Origin: Pyricularia pennisetigena
Taxonomy: Eukaryota > Ascomycota > Sordariomycetes > Magnaporthales > Pyriculariaceae
DNA: 64,000 nucleotides
Assembly (NCBI RefSeq): GCF_004337985.1
Contig: NC_043740.1
Span: 3,091,140 to 3,155,139, forward strand
Direction: 5' to 3'
Part shown: piece by piece, positions 43,891-56,098 of the stretch
Numbering within the stretch: position 1 is the first letter of the stretch
How the letters are laid out: the number at the start of each line of letters is the position of its first letter
Notes under the pieces: generated by a model
What the model saw: the letters and a program-made list of their open reading frames with translations, nothing else
What the model was told of the DNA's origin: nothing
Database searches by the model: none
Translations under genes and position numbers: made by a program

Positions 43891-45289
43891 GGTGGGATGA
43901 GGGGGAAACTGATGAAAAGCAGCCCGAGGATGCCGCCATAGTACGGCAGGAAACAATTAGGTGCATCCAAATGTATTCATATCAGGTGATATCTGGTTGT
44001 CCAGTCTAGTCAATTACTTTATGAATATATACATGTATATGTATATAGGTTTATAAATATATATTAATTTTTCTTTATTCGTCTCCCGCATTCACACTTG
44101 GTGTTTTTTTTTTTTTTGTCCTGTTACAGTATCTATCTAGGCCGCTCTCGCATCCCGGATCTGCCCGCAGCTGCCCGCAGCGCAATTCTCCTCGTATAAT
44201 GAATGTATAATGACAAGCCGAAAGGCATAGGACGAGATGTTGCGATGATTCGTGGCCTTCTGAGGCAGCCAACGAGCGCAGGGATGGAAGAAAACGTCCA
44301 CGGGTGTAATAGCATGTAAGTGGCAAAGCGCACTTCGTAAGACGACTTTCCTATCAGGGCAAGCAGCTGAGCCATTGTTCCTTGACGGTTCGTTTATTGG
44401 CATCAGTCAAACATCGGATGGAGGAGGCATACCCTGGTGGAGCACTCCCGAACCGGGGACAACCCTTTTTTTTTTCTTCCTCTATGGTCAAGGGTATTGT
44501 TATCCGCACCCACAAAAAAAAAACCCACTTTCAACAACGCCTTCTTCCCCTTTTATTCCGGCCCTCGCTATTCCGTTCAACGGATCCCGGGATGTTACCC
44601 CTATCTTTTTTTATACCGCATAGTCATTTTGGTCCGCAAAGACCCTAGGGAAGATCTTCAGAGGCATCCGAAGGGTAGTTTGGGGAGCAACACAAAAATA
44701 AGTAGCTGAGTAGCATCGACATCGCTAAGATCGTGGGATCCCCGTCTGCAAAGGCCCTTTCCTTGCCCATGCTGGAAAGACGGAAGAAAGAAAAAAAAAA
44801 AAAAGGTGGACGAGTCGCGCCGACAACTGCGCAAAGCAAGGCAAGATGAACATTACATATCAGACCAAAACAAGCCATACTGCTGTTATTATTATCAGCA
44901 ATGCCCACATGCTCATGACGAAAAAATGATATTGAAACCTTCTATTGGGCTTGCAGTCCGATGTCTCGTGGTGTTCGGAAACCGATTGACGTCGTCGTGC
45001 AAGCACAATGGAGAATCGAAGCGACCAGATGAAAATTTGTGCCACTGGGCCCAAAGTCCCTCTGTGTGGTTTGGTGCTCCTGTGTATTCCTTTGTGTGTA
45101 ATGTGCAATAAGTTTTCATGCGACGTTACCTTTTTCGCACCCTGGATGGAGGGTATATCTCGGCAATCGTGCTGTCCATCGGCTTTTGGCTTACGATGTT
45201 TTTCTTTTTTTTTTCTTATTCTTTTTTGAAAATATGATCACGAAAATGTGCACCGCCAGTCATGATTTGTGCTCTCGGAGACTTGCCCC
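43891..45289. other. Gene-poor region, left part
   Basis: The region begins with the ligase 3' UTR, an AT-rich stretch with TATA-like repeats (44020-44060). Further on there are several T or A runs. No coding frame supported. Confidence 0.5.
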
Positions 45290-45520
45290 ATCTGGGCAGG
45301 TGATGTTGAAGTGGGCGTTCGTAAACGCCACATAACTAATACCTGCCTAACTTATTTGAACCGTGAATGCGTGATACTTACAAGCACCAATTGATCATCG
45401 GCATGTAGACCCGGGTGCCGTCGACGACAAGGGCCTTGAACGGATGATCGACAGCAACGGTAGCTTGGTCGAAAAGCCGTTGGTCATCTGTGATCGGAAG
45501 AAAGGCATGGCGTGGCGGGC
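45290..45520 (-). CDS. Exon-like fragment of an unknown protein (weak)
   Basis: On the minus strand, about 45523-45381 reads RHAFLPITDDQRLFDQATVA then VDHPFKALVVDGTRVYMPMI, with gene-like codon use (many C-ending codons). It runs directly into GTAAGT at 45381. After about 90 bp an acceptor (CCTGCCCAG) would continue the frame with WGKSPRAQIMTGGAHFRDH to a stop. No convincing upstream exon or start was found; the frame is closed by a stop codon upstream with no acceptor between. It may be the end of an undetected gene or the relic of one. No homologue recognised. Confidence 0.25.
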
Positions 45521-45523
45521 AGC

Positions 45524-47265
45524 GGTTGTTTTAGAGTCCCTCACCTAAAGAAGAAACCCTGGTTCTAGACAAAGGAGTGGATGTTGTCCAGCACATGCAT
45601 GCACAGCGGCAAGAGTGGTTCGACAGATTGTCAATTCCTTCTGCATCTCTTGGCAAACCGACAATGTTTCATAAAACACAACACATTTTTCAATGGTACA
45701 CGTGTGGTAGGTCTGTCTTGCATCTATTAGAGAAGCAAAATGGTTGGTTTTGCCCATTGCAGTTTCTGTCAGTCTAGACTAGCAGTAGCAGTAGGCTAGA
45801 AGTATACTGTAGTCAGTCGGTCACTGGGCAAAACTGGGTGGGTACTTTGCGTCGTAAAAATTGTGATTGACGGTAAACTTGGTCGCTCGAGAGCCTCAAA
45901 AACCTCCGAGTGGTGTCGCAGCTGCAAGGCACGGCAGCCAATGGAGCTACGACCGACCCAACTTGGCTAACCCCTAGGTGGGGTGAACAATGGTGGGGGG
46001 CATCCTTGACCAGACAGACGAAGCCAGGCACATCTTGCCCGTGATTGGCCCATCTTTGCCAACCATCCAATCCCCATTGCCCATTGTATTCGCTGGGCGT
46101 TGCTTCAGATTCGGAAAAAGTCACCCGCCACCATCTTGAACAATTTCCAAACTGGCAAGACAGGATAAATTACGCAAGCAAGAGCAAGCGTGTCTGTCTT
46201 GTGCGTTGTCGACGTTCAACTACATCATTGGCTCTCAGCAAGCGCCATTCCGCTGAAAAGAAAAAGAAAAAAAAAAAAAAGAAAACGCGACAAGGGCGTA
46301 ACGCAACGCAATACGGGCACGACTGGCAGCAGCTTGACTCTGAATTACTAGGCCTGCTAGGACCAGACTAAGATATCTTCAATGCTGTCAATCATTATGC
46401 AGTGGAGTGTGGCGGCCTCACTGGAAACACCCGAGGTAAAAGAGGCGCAAACAAGATCTTTGCGGAGAAACAAACGAGGCGCGTGGCCGTGGCGCAAGCT
46501 GTACGTGGACTTGTCGACCTGGTCATGTTTATGCGGTGGAGAAACTACTCGGTCATGGCGGAAACCGCAGTTCATGGTCAGCGCATCAAGATGGGGTGAA
46601 GCTTGGCCCGGACGGGAGTATCTGGCACTGTGGCACTGACTTTTGACTGACAGAAATCGGCCGAGATAGATCAATACAGCACTGAGAAAAAGGGTAATAT
46701 TATAGCTCAGCTCGAGTTCAGACGACAAGTCTGGGGAGGTGTGCGCTGAGTAGTATGTTGTTATCAGTTACCATTGAGACACCCAAGGTCCACGTACAAG
46801 TGCAACCGACAGCAAAACCGTTGGTCACATTGTCTAATAGACCACAGCAGCTTGATTGCATGTCCTTCTGATGTTGATCATGGTCATCTCTTGTCCCGAA
46901 AACGACGGGAAAAAAACACACGCACGAACGGACAATCAACAATTAAATTGGAACACAAGCGTCTTTTTTGTTCTGTGGTTTCGTTTCAAGGTCGCATGCT
47001 GAATAGCCAGGAACAAGGCCCGGATTCGACCCGAGCTGGCGCTGTCGCTTCCCTTGCCCCCCGCAATTAGTGGGGTTCAGCCCCTGTTGTTCTTTTTTCC
47101 CAAGCGACTGCCGGCGATCGGCAGTAGGAGTCACACCTTGCAGGGACAGCACGGCGCTGTGTAACCAATCAATGATTAACCGCGAGCGAACCCCTGGGAA
47201 TATGCGATGCGCCTCTCGGCCCCCTTTTTACACGTCCGTCTCCATCGAGAACAATCCACAACCAC

Positions 47266-47314
<49 letters not shown>

Positions 47315-48386
47315 GCCACGCAGAAATGATCTCCTTCTCCTTTTTGCAATCCCTGTCCCGGTAAAGGAAACATGGCAAAAGACAACGCTGAGTGGCGTAG
47401 ACCGGCCGTATTGTAATTACTGTTCTGGGCTGTAGTAGTAGGTAATGCAGCTGAGAGGCGCAAAGCTCCACTCCACACATACACACAACCAACACACATA
47501 CACACATACCATGATCCGCAGCTCGGGTAAGAGGAACCCAGCCTTTTCCAAGGATGTTGCGCCCTACCTACTGTGCTGTACCGTATGTGCAGTACTTCCT
47601 AGACGGGCAAGACAGGGCTGCATGCATGTCTTGGGATGATGTACTGTACAATATGGAGCAAACATGAACAAAGCGGTTATATAACACTCATTCTCCCACA
47701 CCAGTCCGTCCATTGTAGCATCTCTATTCACTTTCATCTCAGTTCAGTTTGACATCGGATTAGTCGTCGAGTTTCAACGGGTGATCCTTTCTTTGGTTTC
47801 TTTCTCTTTTCTTTTTTTTTCATCCACTTTCTTTCTATTCTTGTCATTGTTCTTTGGCCCAATCTTTGCCTTTGTGCATAGCAAACGACAACAACGACAA
47901 GCCGGTCTTCTCCATCTCGGATTATTCAACAACAAAGACAAGAATTCATTGTTTGCTTTGAAGCCAGGTGCCACTCTTACATCAGACACAAGGACAGTCG
48001 AGCCTTTCAGATCTCGCTCACTTGCTCGTCAACTATATTCTTTTTCATTTTTGTTCTCAACCCTGACACAAACACGCCAACCGACGTGTAACTTCGAGGA
48101 CAATCTCTTTATTCACATTCTCTTCTATTTTACTCACGGACAATCCGCCATTGTCCTATTGTACACATTGTAGCCGCGTGTGTGCCCCGTACATAAAAAG
48201 GGACCGACGACAGTCGCTTGTTACATCCGTCAACTTGGCATTTTTCTTTTTTATCCTGTCAACAAACCACACTCGATCATACCTTCCGATCAGCCATCAT
48301 CAAGCTTTTATCTGCTTTCATATTTTCTCCCCCATCTCATCAACAAGCCATCAGATTAACCAGCACAACGGCAACAACAATAAAAG
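45524..48386. other. Gene-poor region, right part, and LPMO promoter
   Basis: About 2.9 kb without a supported gene. Features are a 46-nt A tract and, from about 47700 onward, a very pyrimidine-rich strand (tttctttct, ccat, caac) leading to the LPMO start, which resembles a strong fungal promoter/leader. Short frames are translations of this low-complexity DNA. Confidence 0.5.
47267..47312 (+). repeat. 46-nt uninterrupted A tract
   Basis: Forty-six consecutive A bases, much longer than other homopolymers in the window. It is intergenic. It could be a retroposed poly-A tail or simple slippage; no target-site duplication was recognised. Confidence 0.95.
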
Positions 48387-49763
48387 ATGCCTTCTCTCAT
48401 GAGCACAGCATCTTTGGCCTTCGCGCTGGCCGCGTCGGTCGTTAACGCCCACATGGAGATGAGCTTCCCTGCTCCTCTCAGATCCAAGTACAACCCCGCC
48501 GCCAAAACCGTCGACTCGGACATGGTCTCGCCTCTGTCGTCTTCGGGCTCCAACTTCCCTTGCAAGGGATACCTGTCCGACCTGGGCACGCCAGCCGGCA
48601 AGCCTTCTGCGACCTTTTCCCCGGGCCAGAAGTCAAACATGACCATCATGGGCGGTGCAGCCCACAACGGCGGCTCGTGCCAGGCCTCGCTCTCGTACGA
48701 CAAGGGTAAGACTTTCAAGGTCATCCAGTCGTGGATCGGAGAGTGCCCCATCAGCGGCGGTTCCAGCTTCGACTTCACCATCCCTTCCGACGCCCCTGCC
48801 GGCGACGCTGTCTTTGCCTGGACCTGGAACAACAAGGTCGGCAACCCGGAGCTTTACATGAACTGCGCTGTCGTCACCATTGGAGGTGCTCCCAAGAACC
48901 GTGTCCGCGGCATGCAGCCTCGTGCCGCCGTCGCCTTTGCGCAGCGCCCGGCCCCCTTCCTCTCAAACATTGGCAACGGCTGCAAGACTGAGAACATGGT
49001 AGTCGACTACCCCAACCCTGGCCCCGATGTCATCCACAAGGGCACGGCGACCAAGCCTACTTGCGATGGTGGTGCTGGTCAGGGATCTGGTGCTGGTGCA
49101 GCAGCCCCTTCGGCCACTTCGTCGGAGAACCCTGGTATCCCTTCCGCGGCCCCTACTTCGGCCAACCCTGGAATCCCAACTCCCGCCCCTTCTTCAGCTA
49201 GGTTAGTCTCTCCCTCTACCCTCGTCACCTCTCTCATCCCGTCCTCTACTGCCCCGGCTTCCGAGGCTACCTTGACTTCTCGCCTCGATTTCATCCCTCC
49301 CGTTATTCCTATAACTAACAAGAAACCCAGCGCCACTCCCACTCCCAGCGCTGACCCGACCGGCTCCCTCCCGGGTGGCGTCTTCATCACCGCCACGAAG
49401 CCCGGTGCCGCCGCTCCGACCGCCCCGGCTGGGGGTGCTAACGGCACTGCCCCTACCGGCCCTACTGGTGCCCAGCCCGGCGGCGCCCCGGCTCCCACCG
49501 GCTCGCTCCCCTCGTCCGGCGGCGGCAGCACTGCTCCCGTCTCGGGCCAGCAGTCCGGCGCCTGCACAGACGAGGGCGCATATTTTTGCCTTGCGGGCAC
49601 CAGCTTCCAGCGCTGCGCCTCGGGCAGCTGGTCCTCGCCGATCCCCATGGCCCCGGGTACTTCTTGCACGCCTGGCCAGTCGGCGACGCTCTTTGGTCGC
49701 TCCAACAACAAGGTCCGCCGCGCTGGTGCGCGCAAGTTCACATCTCCTGTGAGTGCTGCTTAA
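48387..49763 (+). CDS. AA11 lytic polysaccharide monooxygenase with X278-like C-terminal module
   Basis: Two exons, 48387-49201 and 49331-49763, give 415 residues. Signal peptide 1-21 ends ...SVVNA and exposes His22, the N-terminal histidine of the copper brace (HMEMSFPAPLRSKYNP). The second copper His is H93 (GGAAHNGGSC) and the axial Tyr is Y157 (ELYMNC). The order and the WIGECP and FAWTWNN segments match AA11, a chitin-oxidising family. A Gly/Ser/Thr/Pro linker follows, then a cysteine-containing X278-type module (CTDEGAYFCLAGTSFQRC...). The enzyme should be secreted and act on chitin, perhaps in wall remodelling. The 129-bp intron in the linker has GTTAGT, ACTAAC and CCCAG signals but no in-frame stop; retention gives 458 residues. 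A second in-frame Met lies at codon 5. Confidence 0.93.
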   Translation: MPSLMSTASLAFALAASVVNAHMEMSFPAPLRSKYNPAAKTVDSDMVSPLSSSGSNFPCKGYLSDLGTPAGKPSATFSPGQKSNMTIMGGAAHNGGSCQASLSYDKGKTFKVIQSWIGECPISGGSSFDFTIPSDAPAGDAVFAWTWNNKVGNPELYMNCAVVTIGGAPKNRVRGMQPRAAVAFAQRPAPFLSNIGNGCKTENMVVDYPNPGPDVIHKGTATKPTCDGGAGQGSGAGAAAPSATSSENPGIPSAAPTSANPGIPTPAPSSARLVSPSTLVTSLIPSSTAPASEATLTSRLDFIPPVIPITNKKPSATPTPSADPTGSLPGGVFITATKPGAAAPTAPAGGANGTAPTGPTGAQPGGAPAPTGSLPSSGGGSTAPVSGQQSGACTDEGAYFCLAGTSFQRCASGSWSSPIPMAPGTSCTPGQSATLFGRSNNKVRRAGARKFTSPVSAA

Positions 49764-51972
49764 ATCTTTTCTGTAGAAACGGGAGGGCTTTTTGATCAAA
49801 GACATTTGAATGAATCATGTTTAACTAACATATTTCTCAAAGTGGACTCAGGCTTAGTGGGCACATGTCTAAGTGATGTCTGAGCATTGCCGCGTGCATC
49901 ACGACACACAAACAATGGGGAAACCCTCCTCTCTTCTCTTCTCTTCCATTCTTGAACAAACCTTTTTTTCTCTTTTTTTTTCCTTCTTTGACAATGACCC
50001 TGTTTTCTTTCATTTGCAATCTTTTGATACCCCGCTGCACAGATATCTCTGGGATTCATGGCGGACTTGTGTTTTCTTGTTTTTTTTTTCTTTTTGTTTC
50101 TTTCTCCAACCTGAACTTGATGTTCCTAAGGTCGGCAACATTTTGAGGAGTGATCATCCCCTTTTCCCCATTTTTTCCATTCTTCAACTTTCACATGGAC
50201 GGACGGTCTGCATAGACACATAAAACAGTGTGTGGCTGGCGTTTTTCTTTTTCTTCGTTTATCAAGAAGGCTTTTGTTTTCCCTGTGCTCATATCTTTCA
50301 CAAAAACGACCTCTCTCTCCTTTTTATCAAATAACGGACCAAAACGATACAAAAAAAAAAAGATAGGCTTCTTTCCCTCCATGTGCATTAAGAGCACTAT
50401 GGAAATACACAAAAAACATATCTCACCACACATACCTTGCTGCCTCGCGTATTTAAGATGAACTCTTTTTATATTTGCCCAAAAGTCGACCAAACGCAGC
50501 AGAACTTGTACAATCTCGCACCACAGAACAAGAACTGTGCTTTCCCATTATTGACTTATTCTCTTGCATCTTTCGCACAACATCACTAGTGCCATGGTCA
50601 AGACCCTATAGACTCTCTCCTTGCTTGTAACAACTGTTGCAAGAAAGAACGTCGTGGTGATTGAAAGACGAGAGAGCCTATCTAGCAGTTTATGCACAAA
50701 GGGGAATCAGTAAAACTGAAGCATGGACGGCAGTACCATTTACCGGATACAACAATTAGGGTTTGATTTTTCCTCGCCTGAATTTTACTACTGGACTGCA
50801 CACAACATCCCCTTGCTGCTCGCCCCTGCTCCCAAAATGATAAAACAACTCGACCCTTTTTACACCACCATTGCCACTTGATTCTCGAAGCATCAAGGGT
50901 CCAGTTATCGTATATACAATTCACCGCAGTTTATTGCAGCTTGACAGGGCTTTCCAGGCATCTGGCCTCAATTTGAACCCGCTACCCTCCCATCCAGCAA
51001 CCCAAGAGTTCTTTTCTTTTTTTTTTACTTCTAGTTGCTGACTATGGCAAACACCAACTCATCACCGCCCTCAGTAACCATTCCCCCCCAGTGCGTCTAT
51101 GTCCGCTATCGAAAAGACAAGGAGTGAGAAGGGCCAAGTATACAAAGTACGTTAAGGAAGACTTCCGTCCAACCAAAAACCAAGAAAAAAAAATTAGGCT
51201 TTTGTGTACATGTGATGCTTGAGGGAATGGGTGAAATGCTGGACGAGATGAGCTGTTGATAGGTTAGACTAGATGGCGGAAATCCTAACTGCTTGCCCTC
51301 CCATCACAACCTGTATGGTCAGTGATATTGTTGAGTTGGCAAAGGGAACAAGTGAGGCGCCAATTTCTCGGAGTCTAATCCATGCGTGATATGAAAAGTC
51401 CAAGAGTAAAAAGCTAGAGTAAAGCTATCCCTCCCTCCCGCCGTCCTCCATCGAAGACTGCAAATCTCCCAAGCCTGGCGAATGCCAAAACGGACCCGTT
51501 CTGCCCTCGAGCGAGGATGCCAGGACAGCTTGCGCGACCGGCCCAACCCATCCTTGGTGCGAGATGAATACCAGCCATGTTCCCCCCCCAAATCAATGTA
51601 AGCTGGTAGCCATCTCGGCGTAATAGCAATCTCGCGGTCCCGAGATGCGGCGCTGTGCTCAGCATAAACATAGATGGAAATAAAGTGGTTTTCTTGGGGA
51701 TTCCGATCCTGCTAAGAATCAGATGTGGCGGCAATCAAAGATGAAATTGATTTGTCCCAGAAACCAGATGAAAATCTTGAGCAAGCAACCTGGTGAAATG
51801 AGTATTGCAATGTTACCATCTAGTCACAGTCGAAGACGCTATGACAAAAGCCTCGTGTCGCCCACGGCGCTTCCGAGTGCTTCATCAAGTCGGAAAGAAA
51901 GGCTGAACGTCTAGGGTCTGTCGCGGGGACGCTGAGAAGGACGCTGTAGTTGCTCGGTGCAGCTGTGATCTC
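49764..51972. other. Intergenic region, LPMO / PBP1 convergent
   Basis: About 2.2 kb between two stop codons of converging genes. It is T-rich with many T/C runs on the plus strand, and probably contains long 3' UTRs. No gene or structured RNA recognised. Confidence 0.5.
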
Positions 51973-54900
51973 TCATTTGCCTTCCTCAGGGGCATCGGAC
52001 TGGCGGCCCTGTTGGCTCATTGGCAGCTGATGACCTTGCTGACCACCCTGATGCTGACCATGCCTAGCCCCACCGCCATAGTTGTTGTTATTGTTGTTAC
52101 GGTGTTGACCGCCGTACTGGTGCTGATGCATTTGTGGGCTGGATCCATATTGAGGGCCTGCACCGTTATAGCCGCCCCTCATTCCCACTGTACGTGTTCT
52201 TGTCAGCCACGGACATTTCGACACTCAAATCTTGATGGTGAAAATCATTAATAAGAAAGAAAAGGAAACCTACTGTGTCCAGGATGACCAGAGGGAAACA
52301 CAGGCTGCTGGAACTGCATGCTGGGACTAACACCATACATAGGCTGGCCCTGCTGGGAGCCCTGCTGAGACATCATCGCAGCCTGAGGCCTCCCAGGACT
52401 AGGGTAGCCCCCAGTGGCACCAGGAATGGGCTGGGGCGCAGCTGCGCCGCCTGGAACGAACTGCTGGTGACCGCCTGGGTACATCATCGGGGGACCGCCG
52501 GCCACCATCTGGTTCGGAGCGGGTAGAAACTGCCCTTGGATCATCGGGACCGTCATTGGGCTACTGTTCTGCTGGGGCATATACTGCGGGTTGTTGGAAA
52601 AAGAGCGGTAGTTATTCATCTGCGGCGTTGAAGGCATAAAGGGTGGCATCACGCCCTGCTGGTACGGAACCTGTGCAGGGGATCCCATTGATGGTGGATA
52701 TCCGATAGGCACCTGGGGCATCCGAGGAGAGGCATAAGACTGAGCTGAGTTGGAGTGCATCATCCTATGGTCGTCTCCGCCAGCATAAGAAACGTGTGGC
52801 ATGTGGCCGTGCTGGGCTCCAGGCATCTGCATGGGAGGCATGTGCGGAGACTGCCGAGGTGCAAGGTTGTGGGCGCCCTGCTGCATATGGAGCGGCAATT
52901 GATACTGATGAGCCATCATTGCATGCGGCTGATTAGGCGTTGCCATAGAACCACCTCCATAAGGCATCTTCTCGAGGTACTCAGTGTATGTCATATGCAT
53001 CGTCGAGTCAGGTGCCTCGTCATCCTTCAGCTGCCGCCATGTGGGCAAAGTATCATATGCGGGGCGCAAGCCCTCGTTCTCATCCCAGTTGCGTCCAGCG
53101 GGGGGTGTCGCAGTCTTGATGTGGGCCAGGATGTTGCACTTCTTGACGTCGACAGCTTTGGTCTTGCGGCGAACCAGCGGTCCCGGCGCGAGGGTCGATT
53201 GAGGCGGCACTTCGATATTGCTCATGCCCAAGCCAGAATTTGACCCATTGCTGGGTCCCCCGCCATTCGGGTTGAAGGCAGGTGCAAACGCGTTAGGTCT
53301 GAATTCATGGCTGTTGGGGTTGAGCTTGGGGTGCGCCATGTGCATCTGTAGTGGCGGTAATTGAGGGTTGTAACCCACAAGATTCGCCGGTCCAGTAGGA
53401 GGGGGACGTTGGTTCGGGAGCGCATGTGGCATGGCCATCTGCTGCGGGTTCCTGTTGGACTCAACCGCGCGAAGCCGCGAGCTCAAATTGCCTCCGGCTT
53501 GCCGGCCTTGGGGTCCATACTGCGACGCTCGGCCATCACGATAAGAGTTGTTGTATCCTCCAGACGGAGTATAAGACGGACGGTTTGAGGGGTGGCGCTG
53601 GTTCTGGTTAGCCGAAACCGGGGTCTGCTGGGGCGCTCCAGATCGCGATGCGTTGCGAACTTCTGGGGTAGCTTGAGGAGCAGTGGAATTGACGGCATGT
53701 GCCTGGTCCTTGCCTGACTTGACGGCAGGCTGTTTGGCCGGAGTCTCAACATCCTTTTCCTTGGTCAGTTTGGCCTTAGCAATCTCCTCAGCATTCTGCA
53801 GAGCCTTCTCTTGGATGGCCTTTTGCTTCGCCGGGTCCTTGGCAATGATGGGGATCAGGTCGCTTGGCACAGGAGTGGAGAGCTTGAAGCTCTCCCCGAA
53901 CTTCTTGAGGTCTTGCAGCTTGTCGCGCTGATCGGCCTTGACTTTGCTTGTGCGTGCCTCCTTTGCCTTCTCTCGTTCCCGTGACGCAAAATGCCTGAAA
54001 TGGAGAACAAGGTCGCGCTCTACTGTGGAAGTGGCACTAGGGGCTGCCGCACCAGGCTTCGTTTGGGGGGAAATTGCCCGGCCAGCTGCAGCAGCGGGCC
54101 GCAAAGAAGTCGCGGGTTTCGGTTCATCCGTCTTATTTGAATCCGTCGTCTTGTCGGCTGATTTTACCTCGGCTGCCTTGGGGTCTGCCTTTGCATCCGT
54201 CTTGGGCTCCGGCTTGGGCTCGGATTTTGGCTCAGGGGTCTTGGCCTCAACATTTTTAGGTGCGGACGACTTGTTTTGAACATTCTTCGAGGCTTTGCTT
54301 TCAGTCGAATTCTGCGTCGTTGGCTTTTTCTGGCTACCCTTGAGCTGCGACGAGATAATGGCAGGATCGACGGGCGCGCCAGCAACCGAGCCTTGTCCCG
54401 CACCAGTTGGTGCGCGCTTCGCAGGAGGGGTGTACTTGTTTTCTCGACTTCCACCCAGCGGGGGGAAGTCCTGGCGGCGGACTCCACTGTACCTAAGCAA
54501 GTTGTTAGCTATAATTGAAAGCCCCGATGTTGTCGAGGGACTCGATACATACTTATCCTCCTCGTCACCCTTGGCATCGTTGCCGCCTGAATAATCCATC
54601 ACACGCTCCTCTGCCACGTGCGAAGTTGTCGGCGCGCTGCCGAGGATCTCTTGCTCCTTGCGCTTAGCAAAAGCATCCCTCTCCTTGTAGTTAGGGTGGT
54701 TCCTGTTGATGGCCGTCGTATACAAGTTTTCATTATAGCTTGTCTTAACACCGAACTTCTTCTCATTGGTCGCGAACTGGTCCCATTTACCTCCGTCTTG
54801 CGAGGAGTCATTCAAAGACATCCTCTCGAGACTGCCATCGATCTCGGAGCCGCTGTCCGGCACCCAGGGCTGGAGGACACGCTCTACTCCAGGCCGATTT

Positions 54901-56098
54901 TTGGATATGGCCGTGTCTGTTCGAAACCCGGTGCGATTTCCTGCAATCAAGATTTAGCGTCACCCATGATACATTTGTCCGGGCGGTTCCTTGCTGCATA
55001 CCGTTCTGCATTTTACCATCTTTGTTTGTAACATTGCCACCAGTGTTGCGAGCCTCAGACACATCCTTTCTCGAGAAAGTCATTGTGGGCTCTTCCCTTT
55101 TTGCTGATCCGTTTGAAATGTCGCCGGGGCCCTTACGCCGCTGAACCATCCTCAGAAAGAAGCTGGACGGATCTGCCTGGTTGTGGGCATAAATGCCTTC
55201 GAACTCAGCGCCAGAGTTGAGAGTAATCCGGGCTCGTTGCCCCTAATCTCGAACGAAAGAATTGTGTTAGAAACGGCAGTGATTGATGTGACGATGAGGA
55301 CAAGTCAACGTAGTAAAATGAGTGGGTAAGGTAGTAGTGGGTTGTGGGGATTAAACTACAGAATAGTGGATGTGCGACAGAACCGCAATTGAAATGAATG
55401 TGGGAAGCTTGACTTGATCCAAAATTGAAATTGACAACAATAGTTGACAGGTCGATCCAGGAATGTTGAGACGAGGTAGGTGTTGCAAAAGGGCCTAGGG
55501 ATATTAGCTCACCTCACGCAGCGATTCTATCTTTGACTGCTTGATGTTGTCGGCGTGGTTCTGTTGTGGAGTCTGGGTCGATCTACCCGTAATAGGATTC
55601 TTGGCAGAGGTCCAAGCCTTCTGCGCGGCGGGAGGCTGTCTGCAGAGAGGAAAACCGGTCGTGTCAGTCTTGGGTTAAATTTCCGCAAGCAATTGATGAG
55701 AGGCTTGGTCGAAAAAAAGCTGGCGAGTGCGTTCCCACCTCGTGTGCGGATTTTTGTCACACCATGGGGAAACACAGGGCGGCAATGGGTGGTGGTGGTT
55801 GTTTGTTCGTTGCTGGCAATTGCGTGCGTCCTGGAAAGTTTTTGGTGTGTCGAACTAGCCCCGGGCTGTGCTTGCTTGCTTTGCTTGCGGCGGGAGGTAG
55901 GCTGGCCGCTCCAAAATGGTACCAGGGAAAAATAAAAATGGGGCCAGGAAGGAAAGTGCGGTTTGATGTGTCGTTTTCTTACCTGGTGGTAGGACTCGAG
56001 CTCCTCCTTCCTCCGTCGTCCAGCTTGCCACTATAAAAAGACCGTTCCACTGGTTGTTGTGGTTTTTTGGCAGTGGGTTGCGTGGTGTTCTCGTTCAT
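51973..56098 (-). CDS. PBP1: Ataxin-2 / Pbp1 homologue (Lsm, LsmAD and PAM2-like motif)
   Basis: Six exons: 56098-55983, 55639-55513, 55242-55002, 54940-54553, 54492-52274 and 52187-51973, giving 1101 residues. It starts MNENTTQPTAKKPQQPVERS. An Sm-like domain lies at about 60-150 (GQRARITLNSGAEFEGIYA) and the LsmAD domain at about 212-285 (GKWDQFATNEKKFGVKTSYN, then NPNYKERDAFAKRKEQE). A PAM2-like motif that would bind poly(A)-binding protein reads LNPNSHEFRPNAFAPAF. The rest is Pro/Gln/Met-rich, ending in Asn/Gly/Gln-rich sequence of a phase-separating type. Pbp1/ataxin-2 controls poly(A) tails, mRNA stability, stress granules and TORC1. The 60-bp intron 54552-54493 is also stop-free and in frame. 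The penultimate exon is 2.2 kb. Confidence 0.94.

Noticed and set aside
42718..43956. 412-codon minus-strand open frame opposite the acyl-CoA ligase
   Set aside because: It mirrors the GC-rich codons of the ligase on the other strand, is rich in Arg, His, Val and Asp without motifs, and the plus frame is a complete known enzyme.
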